A stretch of 64,000 bases of DNA from Amycolatopsis lurida (GCF_900105055.1 NZ_FNTA01000004.1:5177501-5241500), one strand, 5' to 3'; numbered from the stretch's first letter, positions 15,462-23,880 are shown. Notes: a model not told the origin generated them from the letters alone. A program made the numbers and translations.

Positions 15462-16240
15462 GCCAGGGTCTCCTCGTGGACGGGAAGGAGTTCGGGGCGC
15501 TTCGGCAGGAAACCGTCGCCCGGCTGACGCCCGATGAGCCGGTTGCGGAACCGGCTGACCGCCACCGGGAGGACCTCTCGCGTCAGCCACCGCAGATCCG
15601 CGCGCACACCGGGGCGTCCCGCCGATCCGGGCAGCGGGGCGAGCCAGGCCGGGTCGTGGGAGACGCCGAGCCTGCCGAGGACGTGCCCGGCCAGGCGTCG
15701 ATGGCCCTCCTCGGACAGGTGCAGCCGATCCGGGCCGAAGTAGCGGGAATCGTGCGCGGCGTCGTCCGGCCAGAGGTCGACGAGGGTCGCGCCGTAGCTG
15801 ACGGACGCCTCGCGGACGGCGTCGTTCAGCGCGGTGAGCCGCGGGCGCATGCGGTGGCCCATCGGCATGCGGTGGGAGATGTCGCTGAGGGTGAAGGTGA
15901 CGACGCGCGGCGCGATCTCGGTGCAGGCGCGGACGGCCGTGTCGACGCGGCGGGCGACCGTGCGCGCGTCCCAGCCGCGGCTCATCACGTCGTTTCCGCC
16001 GCCGAACAAGGCGATCAGGTCCGGCTGGAGCCTGCTCGCCGCCGGGGTCTGTTCGGTGTGGATCTGGTCGAGCCTGCGGCCGCGGACCGCGAGGTTGGCG
16101 TAACGGAAACCGGGCTCTTCCTCGGCGAGGCGTGCCGCGACGAAGTCGGCCCAGCCACGGTAGAAGCCGCCCGACGGATGCGGATCGGCCAGCCCTTCGG
16201 CGCAGCTGTCGCCGAGCGCGACGAAACGTTGATAGCCCAT
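15440..16240 (-). CDS. SGNH/GDSL hydrolase
   Basis: 266-residue esterase-like enzyme. All four SGNH blocks are visible: FVALGDSCAEG near residue 6 (nucleophile Ser), ANLAVRGRRLDQI (Gly block), LIALFGGGNDVM (Asn block) and DRLHLSEEGHRRLA (Asp/His block). There is no signal peptide, so it is cytoplasmic. The start ATG at 16240 follows GGAG; longer in-frame extension to 16594 runs through the opposing DinB gene and is discarded. It is operonic with the TetR gene at its 3' end. The substrate is unknown, likely a short-chain ester or lysophospholipid. Confidence 0.88.
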   Translation of the reverse strand: MGYQRFVALGDSCAEGLADPHPSGGFYRGWADFVAARLAEEEPGFRYANLAVRGRRLDQIHTEQTPAASRLQPDLIALFGGGNDVMSRGWDARTVARRVDTAVRACTEIAPRVVTFTLSDISHRMPMGHRMRPRLTALNDAVREASVSYGATLVDLWPDDAAHDSRYFGPDRLHLSEEGHRRLAGHVLGRLGVSHDPAWLAPLPGSAGRPGVRADLRWLTREVLPVAVSRFRNRLIGRQPGDGFLPKRPELLPVHEETLAWAPEPA

Positions 16241-16269
16241 CCAGATCTCCGTAACCACGAGTTCACCTT

Positions 16270-16308
16270 GTGGACACTGTCTATCAAACTGATGTAGACG
16301 CTGTCTAC
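16270..16308. promoter_or_regulatory. paired palindromic operator between SGNH-TetR operon and DinB gene
   Basis: Two related 15-bp dyads: GTGGACACTGTCTAT (16270-16284, imperfect) and GTAGACGCTGTCTAC (16294-16308, perfect 6+3+6). Their centres are 24 bp apart. They fill the 94-nt divergent gap between the SGNH/TetR operon and the DinB-type gene. A TetR repressor encoded in the operon is the obvious candidate to bind both; this is inference from position and symmetry. Confidence 0.7.
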
Positions 16309-16334
16309 TCAGCCCGGTCTGGCAGGCTCGGGTC

Positions 16335-16922
16335 ATGATCGATGACGTCGCGAAGGAGCACTTGCACGGCGATCTGCGAGAGCTCCGCGAGGTGCTGCTC
16401 CAGAAGATCGAAGGGCTGGGTGAGTACGAGATCCGCCGTCCGCTGACCCGGACCGGGACCAACCTTCTCGGTTTGGTCAAGCATCTGGCGCTCTGGGAAT
16501 CCCGGTACTTCGGGGAGGTTTTCGACCGCCCCTTCCCTGAGCCGCTGCCCCGGTGGGATGACCTCGGGCAGCGGGGCGCCGACCTGTGGGTCACCGAGCA
16601 CGAGACCCGCGAGGAGATCGTCGGCCGCTACCGCCGCGCTTGGGCGCACTCGGACGCGACGATCGCGGCTCTGTCCCTCGATTCGCCTGGTCACGTGCCC
16701 TGGTGGCCGCGACCGGGGGTGACGTTGTTCGCCGTCCTGGTCCACATGCTCACCGAGACCGCCCGCCACGCCGGGCACGCCGACATCTTGCGCGAACAAC
16801 TGGACGGCTCGATCGAGGCGGCCACCGGGGAGCGCGACGAGGCCTTCTGGGAGGCCAGGCGCGACCGGATCGAGCGAGCAGCCGTCAAGGCCGCCCGGAC
16901 AGAACGCGGGCACGATGCGTAA
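16335..16922 (+). CDS. DinB-family (DUF664) putative metal-binding protein
   Basis: 195-residue four-helix-bundle protein of the DinB/DUF664 group. The characteristic opening is LREVLLQKIEGLGEYEIRRPLTRTGTNLLGLVKHLALWESRYFG, with the first metal-site His in VKHLALWE. The remaining ligands are in LVHMLTETARHAGHADILREQLDG. In actinomycetes such proteins are often thiol- (mycothiol-) dependent transferases or hydrolases; the specific reaction is unknown. It diverges from the SGNH-TetR operon across the paired operator, and its 3' 38 nt overlap the convergent GAF regulator. Confidence 0.86.
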   Translation: MIDDVAKEHLHGDLRELREVLLQKIEGLGEYEIRRPLTRTGTNLLGLVKHLALWESRYFGEVFDRPFPEPLPRWDDLGQRGADLWVTEHETREEIVGRYRRAWAHSDATIAALSLDSPGHVPWWPRPGVTLFAVLVHMLTETARHAGHADILREQLDGSIEAATGERDEAFWEARRDRIERAAVKAARTERGHDA

Positions 16923-18375
16923 AGGCGACGGCGCGTCGTGGATCGCCCTCGGGGAGGATCCGGCACAGCGCGTCGACGATCTCCAGGTCGTCGGCTCCGC
17001 TGGGGGTCTCCCAGTACGACCACAGCGCAGCCGCGTCCCCGCCGCCGAGCACGACCCGGCGAACCGACGCGGTGACCGACTCGCGCTCTTCGCGCACGGC
17101 CGGTGACTCCGATTCGGGCAGTAGCGGCCCGCGGAACGCGTTCGCGGCCACAGTGACGTCGCCCCGTTTGAGCGCCGCGCGGACGCGCAGGAAGTCGGCG
17201 TCGACCTCGGCGGAAAGCCGGTACGGCCGGGTCTGCACGATGTCGGAGCCGAGCTGCGTCCGCAGCCGGTGGATCTCCGCGCGGACGGTCACCGGGTTGC
17301 CGCTCTCGCCGTAGAGCAGCAGGGCCAGCCGCTCCGCCGAGAGGCCGCCAGGATTCAGCGCGAGCAACGTGAGGATCTCCGCGTGCCGCAAGGTGAACGG
17401 CACCTCGCGACCGTCCACTGTGGTCGATGGTGGCCCGTCGGTGAGGAACTCCAGCGCGAGCCGTGGGCGCCTCGACGGGCCCCGGCTTCGCAGGCGCAGC
17501 AGGTAGCCCTCGCGCAACGGCTCCACCGTGCCGAGCCGTCCGTCGGGCAGGGTGACCGCGCCGCCGCCGGGCCGGATGTCCACAGTGGAGGGAAGATCGC
17601 CGCAGGCTTCGGCCGCCAGCACGCGTCCCTTCGCGGAAAGCAGGGCACCCGGCGCGCCGCGCAGCGCCTCCAGATGGGACATGTTCGCGGCCCGCAGCCG
17701 CTCGTCGCGCATCGCGAGCCGGGCCCGCAACTGGCCTTCGGCGAGCTGCGCGGCCGCCGTGACCAGCGCGAGCATCGCGGGATGGACCGTCCGCAACGGG
17801 CCGCTGACGTCGATCGACCCGAGCAGCGCGCCGGACTCCGGGTCGCGCACGGGCGCGGCCGCGCAGGTCCAGCCGTGATAGGTGCGCACCAGGTGCTCGG
17901 CCGAGTAGATCTGCACCGGTTCCCCGGTGGCGAGCGTGGTGCCCATCGCGTTCGTCCCGATGACGTCTTCACTCCACCGGGTGCCTTCTGCGAGCATCAC
18001 GCCGTCCGCGCGCCGCAGCACGCCCGCCGCGCCCTCGCGCCACAGGATGTGCCCGGCGGCGTCGGTCACGATCATCATGTGCTCGGCGTCGTCGGCGATG
18101 CTCACCAGCGTCTGCCGCAGGGTCGGCAGCACCGGCGCCAGCGGATGCTCCTCCCGGAGGCCGCTCACCTCGCCGGAGTCGTAGACCAGGGGCGCGACCC
18201 CCTTGTCCGGGTCGACGCGCGCGGCGAGCGAGCGATTCCACGAAGCCGACACGACCGACCTGGGGGAACGCGGCGCGGGAACACCGGAGAGGACGGCGTC
18301 GTGGACGTCTTTCAGCAGCCGCGCGTACGCCTGAGGGTCACGCGGCGACGCTTCACCTCCGGGCAGCTCCGCCAC
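16885..18375 (-). CDS. GAF-domain transcriptional activator (AcoR-like)
   Basis: 496-residue regulator, probably sensing a small molecule and controlling the divergent aldehyde dehydrogenase operon. A helical lead (VVSASWNRSLAARVDPDKG) precedes a GAF domain at about residues 80-210 with LAEGTRWSEDVIGTNAMGTTLATG and IYSAEHLVRTYHGWTCAAAPVRDP, as in AcoR-type activators. The sigma-54 AAA domain and FIS motif of true AcoR are absent. The C-terminus instead has a winged-helix module (ALNPGGLSAERLALLLYGE, VRAEIHRLRTQLG). This actinobacterial form is commonly found beside ExaC-type aldehyde dehydrogenases. The start is GTG at 18375, 105 nt from the aldehyde dehydrogenase ATG. Confidence 0.85.
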   Translation of the reverse strand: MAELPGGEASPRDPQAYARLLKDVHDAVLSGVPAPRSPRSVVSASWNRSLAARVDPDKGVAPLVYDSGEVSGLREEHPLAPVLPTLRQTLVSIADDAEHMMIVTDAAGHILWREGAAGVLRRADGVMLAEGTRWSEDVIGTNAMGTTLATGEPVQIYSAEHLVRTYHGWTCAAAPVRDPESGALLGSIDVSGPLRTVHPAMLALVTAAAQLAEGQLRARLAMRDERLRAANMSHLEALRGAPGALLSAKGRVLAAEACGDLPSTVDIRPGGGAVTLPDGRLGTVEPLREGYLLRLRSRGPSRRPRLALEFLTDGPPSTTVDGREVPFTLRHAEILTLLALNPGGLSAERLALLLYGESGNPVTVRAEIHRLRTQLGSDIVQTRPYRLSAEVDADFLRVRAALKRGDVTVAANAFRGPLLPESESPAVREERESVTASVRRVVLGGGDAAALWSYWETPSGADDLEIVDALCRILPEGDPRRAVAFTHRARVLSGRP

Positions 18376-18407
18376 GTTTCCGAGAATAGGTGACCGCGCT
18401 CACTTCG

Positions 18408-18425
18408 GTGCAACGTGCGTGCAAC
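18408..18425. promoter_or_regulatory. direct repeat in the GAF regulator / aldehyde dehydrogenase gap
   Basis: Heptamer GTGCAAC occurs at 18408-18414 and again at 18419-18425, an 11-bp period that places both on the same face of the helix. It is 56 nt before the aldehyde dehydrogenase ATG. A site for the adjacent GAF regulator is plausible but unproven. Confidence 0.4.
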
Positions 18426-18480
18426 CCCGCCAGCCCTAGCTTCGCCGTCATCCGTCACCCCTAGCGATGAGGCAGGAAAG

Positions 18481-20004
18481 ATGGCCAAGTACGCGGCACC
18501 GAACACCGAAGGCAGCGTCGTCAGCTACGAATCGCGCTACGACCACTACATCGGAGGCGAGTACGTACCGCCCGCGAGCGGTCAGTACTTCGAGAACCCC
18601 ACCCCGGTGACCGGACAGGTGTTCACCGAGGTCGCCCGCGGCACCGCCGCCGACATAGACCGCGCGCTCGACGCGGCCGAAGGCGCGGCCGCGGCCTGGG
18701 GCCGGACGTCGGTGGACGAGCGGTCGAACGTGCTGCTCCGGATCGCCGACCGGATGGAACAGAACCTCGAGGCGATCGCCGTCGCCGAATCGTGGGAGAA
18801 CGGCAAACCGGTCCGTGAGACCCTCGCCGCCGACATCCCCCTCGCGATCGACCACTTCCGCTACTTCGCCGGCGCCCTGCGCGCCCAGGAGGGCGGCATC
18901 TCCCAGATCGACGACAACACCGTCGCCTACCACTTCCACGAGCCGCTCGGCGTCGTCGGCCAGATCATCCCGTGGAACTTCCCGCTGCTGATGGCGGTCT
19001 GGAAGCTCGCGCCCGCGCTCGCCGCGGGCAACGCGATCGTGCTCAAACCCGCCGAGCAGACCCCGGCGTCGATCCACCTGCTGATGTCGCTCATCGGCGA
19101 TCTGATCCCGCCGGGCGTGCTGAACATCGTCAACGGTTTCGGCGTCGAGGCGGGCAAGCCGCTCGCGTCGAGCAACCGCGTGCGGAAGGTCGCCTTCACC
19201 GGCGAGACCACCACCGGACGGCTGATCCTGCAGTACGCCAGCGAGAACATCATCCCGGTCACCGTCGAACTCGGCGGCAAGAGCCCGAACATCTTCTTCG
19301 ACGACGTCGCCGCGGCCAACGACGCGTTCTACGACAAGGCGCAGGAAGGGTTCGCGCTCTTCGCGTTGAACCAGGGCGAGGTCTGCACCTGCCCGTCGCG
19401 GACGCTGATCCAGTCCGGTATCTACGACCGGTTCCTCGGCGACGCCGTCGAGCGGGTCAAGAAGATCAAGCAGGGGCACCCGCTCGACACCGAGACGCAG
19501 ATCGGCGCGCAGGCCTCCAACGACCAGCTGGAGAAGATCCTTTCCTACATCGACATCGGCCAGAAGGAAGGCGCGAAGATCCTCACCGGCGGCGAGCGCA
19601 GCGACCTCGGCGGTGACCTGTCGGGCGGCTACTACGTGCAGCCGACGGTCTTCGAGGGCGACAACAAGATGCGGATCTTCCAGGAGGAGATCTTCGGGCC
19701 GGTCGTCTCGGTGGCGAAGTTCGACGACTACGCCGACGCGCTGAAGATCGCCAACGACACGCTGTACGGCCTCGGCGCCGGTGTCTGGTCGCGCGACGGC
19801 AACACCGCCTACCGCGCCGGCCGCGACATCCAGGCGGGCCGGGTGTGGGTCAACAACTACCACGCCTACCCGGCGCACGCGGCCTTCGGCGGCTACAAGG
19901 CGTCCGGGATCGGGCGCGAGAACCACAAGATGATGCTGGACCACTACCAGCAAACCAAGAACATGCTCGTGTCCTATTCGGACAGTGCGCTCGGGTTCTT
20001 CTGA
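18481..20004 (+). CDS. NAD-dependent aldehyde dehydrogenase (ExaC/acetaldehyde type)
   Basis: 507-residue aldehyde dehydrogenase oxidising acetaldehyde or similar aldehydes to acids. Visible features are IIPWNFPLLMAVWKLAPALAAGN (cofactor domain), the FTGETTTGR Rossmann turn, the general base in VELGGKSPN, and the catalytic cysteine region FALNQGEVCTCPSR, where the double-Cys form is typical of the ExaC/AldB group. IFGPVVSVAKF and GGYKASGIGRE close the fold. The ATG at 18481 follows AGGAAAG. The next gene, DUF779, starts on its stop codon (TGATG). The partner DUF779 gene and the divergent GAF activator support a role in short-chain alcohol/aldehyde utilisation. Confidence 0.94.
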   Translation: MAKYAAPNTEGSVVSYESRYDHYIGGEYVPPASGQYFENPTPVTGQVFTEVARGTAADIDRALDAAEGAAAAWGRTSVDERSNVLLRIADRMEQNLEAIAVAESWENGKPVRETLAADIPLAIDHFRYFAGALRAQEGGISQIDDNTVAYHFHEPLGVVGQIIPWNFPLLMAVWKLAPALAAGNAIVLKPAEQTPASIHLLMSLIGDLIPPGVLNIVNGFGVEAGKPLASSNRVRKVAFTGETTTGRLILQYASENIIPVTVELGGKSPNIFFDDVAAANDAFYDKAQEGFALFALNQGEVCTCPSRTLIQSGIYDRFLGDAVERVKKIKQGHPLDTETQIGAQASNDQLEKILSYIDIGQKEGAKILTGGERSDLGGDLSGGYYVQPTVFEGDNKMRIFQEEIFGPVVSVAKFDDYADALKIANDTLYGLGAGVWSRDGNTAYRAGRDIQAGRVWVNNYHAYPAHAAFGGYKASGIGRENHKMMLDHYQQTKNMLVSYSDSALGFF

Positions 20005-20387
20005 TGGCCGAGCGGGTCGGCTTGACACCGGCCGCCGCGGAGCTGCTGCGGCGGCTGGTGTCACTCCACGGGCAGGTGATGTTCCACCAGTCCGGCGGAT
20101 GCTGCGACGGGAGCGCCCCGATGTGCTACCCGGCGGGCGAATTCCGCATCGGGGCGTCCGACGTCCACCTTGGTGACCTGAGCGTCGAGGGCATCGACGA
20201 CGTTCCGGTGTGGATGTCGGGCCCCCAGTTCGAGTACTGGAAGCACACGCATCTGACCATCGACGTCGTTCCGGGCCGGGGGAGCGGATTCTCCTTGGAG
20301 GCGCCCGAAGGGGTCCGCTTCCTGGTCCGGTTCCGGCTGTTCAGCGATGCGGAGTCGGCTGAGCTGAACGGCCCAGCAACGCGATGA
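20004..20387 (+). CDS. DUF779 family protein
   Basis: 127-residue protein. The conserved block is HGQVMFHQSGGCCDGSAPMCYP (residues 22-43), with three cysteines that could bind a metal, then GDLSVEGIDDVPVWMSGPQFEYWKHTHLTIDVVPGRG, the family signature. It is translationally coupled to the aldehyde dehydrogenase. DUF779 genes repeatedly sit beside ExaC-type dehydrogenases, but their biochemical role is unknown. Its last 47 nt overlap the convergent TIGR03086 gene. Confidence 0.9.
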   Translation: MAERVGLTPAAAELLRRLVSLHGQVMFHQSGGCCDGSAPMCYPAGEFRIGASDVHLGDLSVEGIDDVPVWMSGPQFEYWKHTHLTIDVVPGRGSGFSLEAPEGVRFLVRFRLFSDAESAELNGPATR

Positions 20388-20913
20388 GCCGGTCGCCCGG
20401 TCCGGCGCCCGGCGGTGCCTCGACAGCGTGGTCGAAGGCGCCGCCGGGCCCGCGCACCGGCATCACGTCGGGGTAGCGGGTCGCCACTTTCAACGCGGCC
20501 TCGGCGAGCTCGTCGTCCCAGTGGTGTTCGCGGCCCAGGGCGGTGTCGAGGTCCCAGTGGTGGGTGAGGGTGTCGACGAACAGCACAGCCAGCGCGTTCT
20601 TCCCGGGGAGCGTGCCGAAGCTCCCGAAGTCGAAGGTCTTCTCCAGCGCTTCGCCGTCGAAGGCCGCGAGGAACTCGGCGGAACTCTCTTCGTAGGACCT
20701 GGCGAGGTCGTCGTCGGCTGACGGCCGGCTCTTCATCGGGTGGCCGGTCGCCTGCGCGGTGCGGGAATCGTGCCCTTCGATCAGGTGTTTCACGATGTCG
20801 CGGACGGTCCACTCGGCGCAGGGGGTCGAGCGGTCCCAGTCGTCCGCGCCGATTCCGGCGATTGTGGTCCCGGTGGCGCGATGTGCCCTTGTCGTGAGCG
20901 AGATGAGATCCAT
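20341..20913 (-). CDS. TIGR03086 / mycothiol-dependent maleylpyruvate isomerase-like DinB protein
   Basis: 190-residue member of the actinobacterial TIGR03086 group, DinB-like four-helix bundle. The signature is STPCAEWTVRDIVKHLIEGHDSRT with the metal-site His in VKHLIEGH, and DTLTHHWDLDTALG supplies the later His. Family members use or are thought to use mycothiol. The specific substrate is unknown. The ATG at 20913 lies 40 nt from the divergent MOSC gene. Confidence 0.86.
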   Translation of the reverse strand: MDLISLTTRAHRATGTTIAGIGADDWDRSTPCAEWTVRDIVKHLIEGHDSRTAQATGHPMKSRPSADDDLARSYEESSAEFLAAFDGEALEKTFDFGSFGTLPGKNALAVLFVDTLTHHWDLDTALGREHHWDDELAEAALKVATRYPDVMPVRGPGGAFDHAVEAPPGAGPGDRLIALLGRSAQPTPHR

Positions 20914-20916
20914 GGC

Positions 20917-20946
20917 GGCAATGTATACGAACGGTCGTGCTATCTT
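20917..20946 (+). promoter_or_regulatory. promoter for leaderless MOSC-TetR mRNA with small dyad
   Basis: TATCTT at 20941-20946 is a good actinobacterial -10 and sits 7 nt before the GTG at 20954, where the transcript would begin, so the mRNA is probably leaderless. A dyad ACGA-N4-TCGT (20927-20938) lies just upstream of the -10, in reach of a repressor; the TetR at the end of the operon is a candidate. Confidence 0.45.
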
Positions 20947-20953
20947 CTAGGGT

Positions 20954-21649
20954 GTGAGCACTCTCGAAGTGAACGAGGTCTTCGTCGGGCGACCGTCGGT
21001 GCTGGGGATGAAGCGCGACGTCCCGGTGTACAGCGCCATCGCGAAGTCACGGGTGGAAGCGCCGTCTTTGAAATTGGACGAGATCAACTTGGCCGGTGAC
21101 GACCAGTCGGACCGCACGGTCCATGGCGGGGTCGACAAAGCGGTTTACGTCTATCCGGCGACGCACTACGCGGCCTGGGCCGAGCAGGGCTTCCCGGTGG
21201 GCGCGGGCGATTTCGGGGAGAACGCGTCGGTGACTGGCGCCGACGAACACGACGTGCGCGTCGGTGACATCTGGGCCTGGGGAGACGCGCTGGTCCAGGT
21301 CTCGCAGCCGCGCACGCCGTGTTTCAAGCTCGCGATGAAGACCGGGCGCAAGGACGTCATCCCGGCCATGATCGATTCCGGGCGCAGCGGCTGGTACCTG
21401 CGGGTACTCCGGGCCGGCGAGGTGCCCACTACGGGGCGCATGACGCTCGAAGAACGCGATCCGGTGAATCCGACGATCGCCGAGGTCTACGTCGCCTCGT
21501 TCACCAATGTCGCCCAGCTGGATGACGACCGTCGCGACGCGTACTGGTCGCTGCTGGACCGGGTGCTCGCGGCACCGGCGCTTTCCCGGCAGTACCGTGA
21601 CGGCCTGGAATCGGCGAAGAGGCGGCGAGAGGAACGGAATGCCGGTTGA
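20954..21649 (+). CDS. MOSC domain protein (YiiM-like)
   Basis: 231-residue MOSC protein, the domain of molybdenum-cofactor sulfurases and of YiiM, which reduces N-hydroxylated compounds together with partner proteins. The family core is visible as DEINLAGDDQSDRTVHGGVDKAVYVYPATHYAAW, GAGDFGENASVTG, VGDIWAWGDALVQVSQPRTPCFKL, with the conserved cysteine in TPCFKL, and SGRSGWYLRVLRAGEV. The C-terminal tail beyond residue 170 is the 3-alpha extension of YiiM. The start GTG at 20954 probably lies at the transcript 5' end. The following TetR overlaps by 11 nt. It may matter for Moco enzymes, although no molybdoenzyme is encoded here. Confidence 0.9.
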   Translation: MSTLEVNEVFVGRPSVLGMKRDVPVYSAIAKSRVEAPSLKLDEINLAGDDQSDRTVHGGVDKAVYVYPATHYAAWAEQGFPVGAGDFGENASVTGADEHDVRVGDIWAWGDALVQVSQPRTPCFKLAMKTGRKDVIPAMIDSGRSGWYLRVLRAGEVPTTGRMTLEERDPVNPTIAEVYVASFTNVAQLDDDRRDAYWSLLDRVLAAPALSRQYRDGLESAKRRREERNAG

Positions 21650-22247
21650 CGGCCGGGTGGCCCGAGGCGACGCGACGAGGCGGATCGTGCTTCGGCGCGC
21701 CGTCGACATCGCGTCCGTCGAAGGGCTCGACGGGTTGTCCCTCGGCAGGCTCGCCGCCGAACTGGAACTGAGCAAATCCGGCGTGTTCGCGTTGTTCGGT
21801 TCCAAGGAGGAACTGCAGCTCGCGGCGGTCGAGACGGCGAGCGCGATCTTCGCGGAGAACGTCGTCGAGCCGACATTGCGCGTCGAGCAGGGGATCGCGC
21901 GGTTGCGCGCGCTGTGCGCGAACTGGCTCGACTACTCGGAACGCCGGGTGTTCCCGGGCGGCTGTTTCTTCTTCAACACCGGCGCCGAGTTCGACGCGCG
22001 GACCGGCCGGGTCCACGACGCGGTCGCGAACGCGAGCCGGGCCTTCGCCCAGTTCATCCGGTCCACCGCGGTCGAAGCGCGGAAAGCCGGGCATCTGCGC
22101 GAGTCGGTCGACGTGAACCAGCTGGCCTTCGAACTGAACGCGCTCGGGCGGGCCGCGAACGCCGATTCGGTGATGTTCGGCGGGACCGAGCCCTACGCGC
22201 TGGCCCGGGCCGCCATCACCGCCCGTCTCGACGCCGCTGCCGTGTGA
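21639..22247 (+). CDS. TetR/AcrR-family transcriptional regulator
   Basis: 202-residue regulator. HTH: RIVLRRAVDIASVEGLDGLSLGRLAAELELSKSGVFALFGSKEELQLAAV, residues 15-65. The C-domain (ANWLDYSERRVFPGGCFFFNTGAEFDARTG) is of the TetR_C_16 / YxaF-like type with the conserved PGGCFF. It starts inside the MOSC gene, 11 nt before its stop, so it is co-expressed, a layout usual for autoregulated operons. The transcript ends at the perfect hairpin at 22247-22293. Confidence 0.88.
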   Translation: MPVDGRVARGDATRRIVLRRAVDIASVEGLDGLSLGRLAAELELSKSGVFALFGSKEELQLAAVETASAIFAENVVEPTLRVEQGIARLRALCANWLDYSERRVFPGGCFFFNTGAEFDARTGRVHDAVANASRAFAQFIRSTAVEARKAGHLRESVDVNQLAFELNALGRAANADSVMFGGTEPYALARAAITARLDAAAV

Positions 22248-22293
22248 TGAGAGGCCCCTTCATCGCAAATTTCGCAATGAAGGGGCCTCTCAT
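22247..22293. terminator. 17-bp perfect hairpin, bidirectional terminator
   Basis: Arms ATGAGAGGCCCCTTCAT (22247-22263) and its exact complement (22277-22293), 13-nt loop. It lies between the convergent TetR and hexosaminidase genes. Each arm is itself nearly palindromic around GGCC, as in the other long hairpins of this window. No U-tract. Confidence 0.8.
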
Positions 22294-22299
22294 GGCGCG

Positions 22300-23880
22300 C
22301 TACTTCCAGTCGACCTGCGTGGACCGATAGAAGTCGATGTCCTGCTGAACCCAGCGCGGGCTCTGCTTCGCCAGCCGGAGCCGGTAGGCGTCCCAGGTCC
22401 GGGAGTCCTTCGGCGACCAGCCGATCTCGGCGTACCCGGGAAGTCTCGGGAACGCCATGAATTCGATGTGGTCACTGGTGATCAGCGTTTCCGACCACAG
22501 CGGAGCCTCGACGCCGATGACGTTCTTCTCCGACACACCCTGCAGATACGTGGCCGGATCCCAGTCGTAACCGGTCTTGACCTCGATCAGCCCGGCCCAG
22601 CTCAGCCCGAGCGGCGTCTGCGGGTGGTACTTCATGTCCAGGTACGCCTTGTTCGCGGGCGACATCAGGATCTTGTTGCCGCGCGCCGCCGCCTCGGCCA
22701 CGTGGGCGTCCGTCCCGGTCGTGCCCCAGAACTGCGGGACGGCCGAAACCGGCGGTTTCGTCTTGGCGATGTCGTGCCAGCCGGTGATCGTCTTGCCGTA
22801 CTTCGCGACGATCGGGTGCACCTTCGTGGCGAAGGTCTGGTAGTCCTCCGGCGTGGTCGAGTGGGCCTCGTCGCCGCCGATGTTGATGTACTTCCCGGGG
22901 GTGATCGCCGACAGTTCGCGGATGACGTCGTCGACGAACTTGTAAGTGATGTCCTTGCCGATGCACAGCGAGCTGTAGCCGACCTCGATATCCGTGCGCG
23001 GCGGTATCGGCTTGCCGTCGCAGTTCAGTTCGGCGTAGGAATACTGCGCCGCGTTGGTGTGCCCCGGCATGTCGATCTCGGGAACGATCGTGATGTGCCG
23101 CGAAGCCGCGTAGCGCACCAGGTCCTTGTACTGCTCCTGCGTGTAGTAGCCGCCGGGAGCGCCGCCGACGGCCGTCTGGCCGCCCACGGTCGCCAGTTTC
23201 GGCCAGCTCTTGATCTCGATCCGCCACCCCTGGTCGTCGCTCAGGTGCAGGTGGAGGTTGTTGATCTTGTACTGGGCGATCTGGTCGATGTAGAGCTTGA
23301 CCTGGTCCGGCGTGAAGAAGTGCCGGGCGACGTCGAGCATCGCGCTGCGGTACCCGAAGCGCGGATAGTCGAGCACCGTGCCGCCCGAAACCACCCACGA
23401 TCGCTTCTGGACGGTCTTCGCCTCGATCGCGGACGGGAGCAGCTGGCGCAGTGTCTGCACGCCGAGGAACAGGCCCTCGTCGGTGTTCGCCTTCAAGGTC
23501 ACGCCGGATCTCGACACCTTGAGCTGGTAGCCCTCGGTGCCCACGCGGCCGCTCGCGTGGCCGGTCTCGAGCGAGATGGCGGGGCCGCCGCCGCGGTGAC
23601 CGCTGACGACGGGCAGCCGGTAACCGGTGGCGGGCCGGAGCAGGCCTGCCAGGTACTCGGCGACCTGCCTGCCTTCGCGGTCGGTGCGGATGACGGTCGC
23701 GGGACCGAGCCGGAAGTCGGAGCGGGGATCGGGTTTCGCGTCGACCGGCGCCGGGACGACGTCGGCGACGGTCCGTTCGGCCTTGACGTGCTGCCCCGCG
23801 CTCGCCGTCGCGGGCAGGCCGAGCGTCACGAGGCTCAGGACCGCCACGCCGAGCACGGTTCTGGACAGGCGTTTACTCAT
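22300..23880 (-). CDS. secreted beta-N-acetylhexosaminidase, GH20
   Basis: Exported glycoside hydrolase of 526 residues releasing GlcNAc or GalNAc from chito-oligosaccharides or glycoconjugates. It has a Sec signal peptide (residues 1-28, SLVTLGLPATASA). The GH20b domain follows to about residue 165. The catalytic barrel begins DYPRFGYRSAMLDVARHFFT, with NNLHLHLSDDQGWRIEI and VPEIDMPGHTNAAQ. The catalytic Asp-Glu pair is in INIGGDEAH, and the tryptophans of the substrate pocket occur in ITGWHD and VEAPLWSET. A DasR-like site sits 42 nt upstream of the ATG, so GlcNAc/chitin-linked regulation is likely. Confidence 0.94.
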   Translation of the reverse strand: MSKRLSRTVLGVAVLSLVTLGLPATASAGQHVKAERTVADVVPAPVDAKPDPRSDFRLGPATVIRTDREGRQVAEYLAGLLRPATGYRLPVVSGHRGGGPAISLETGHASGRVGTEGYQLKVSRSGVTLKANTDEGLFLGVQTLRQLLPSAIEAKTVQKRSWVVSGGTVLDYPRFGYRSAMLDVARHFFTPDQVKLYIDQIAQYKINNLHLHLSDDQGWRIEIKSWPKLATVGGQTAVGGAPGGYYTQEQYKDLVRYAASRHITIVPEIDMPGHTNAAQYSYAELNCDGKPIPPRTDIEVGYSSLCIGKDITYKFVDDVIRELSAITPGKYINIGGDEAHSTTPEDYQTFATKVHPIVAKYGKTITGWHDIAKTKPPVSAVPQFWGTTGTDAHVAEAAARGNKILMSPANKAYLDMKYHPQTPLGLSWAGLIEVKTGYDWDPATYLQGVSEKNVIGVEAPLWSETLITSDHIEFMAFPRLPGYAEIGWSPKDSRTWDAYRLRLAKQSPRWVQQDIDFYRSTQVDWK

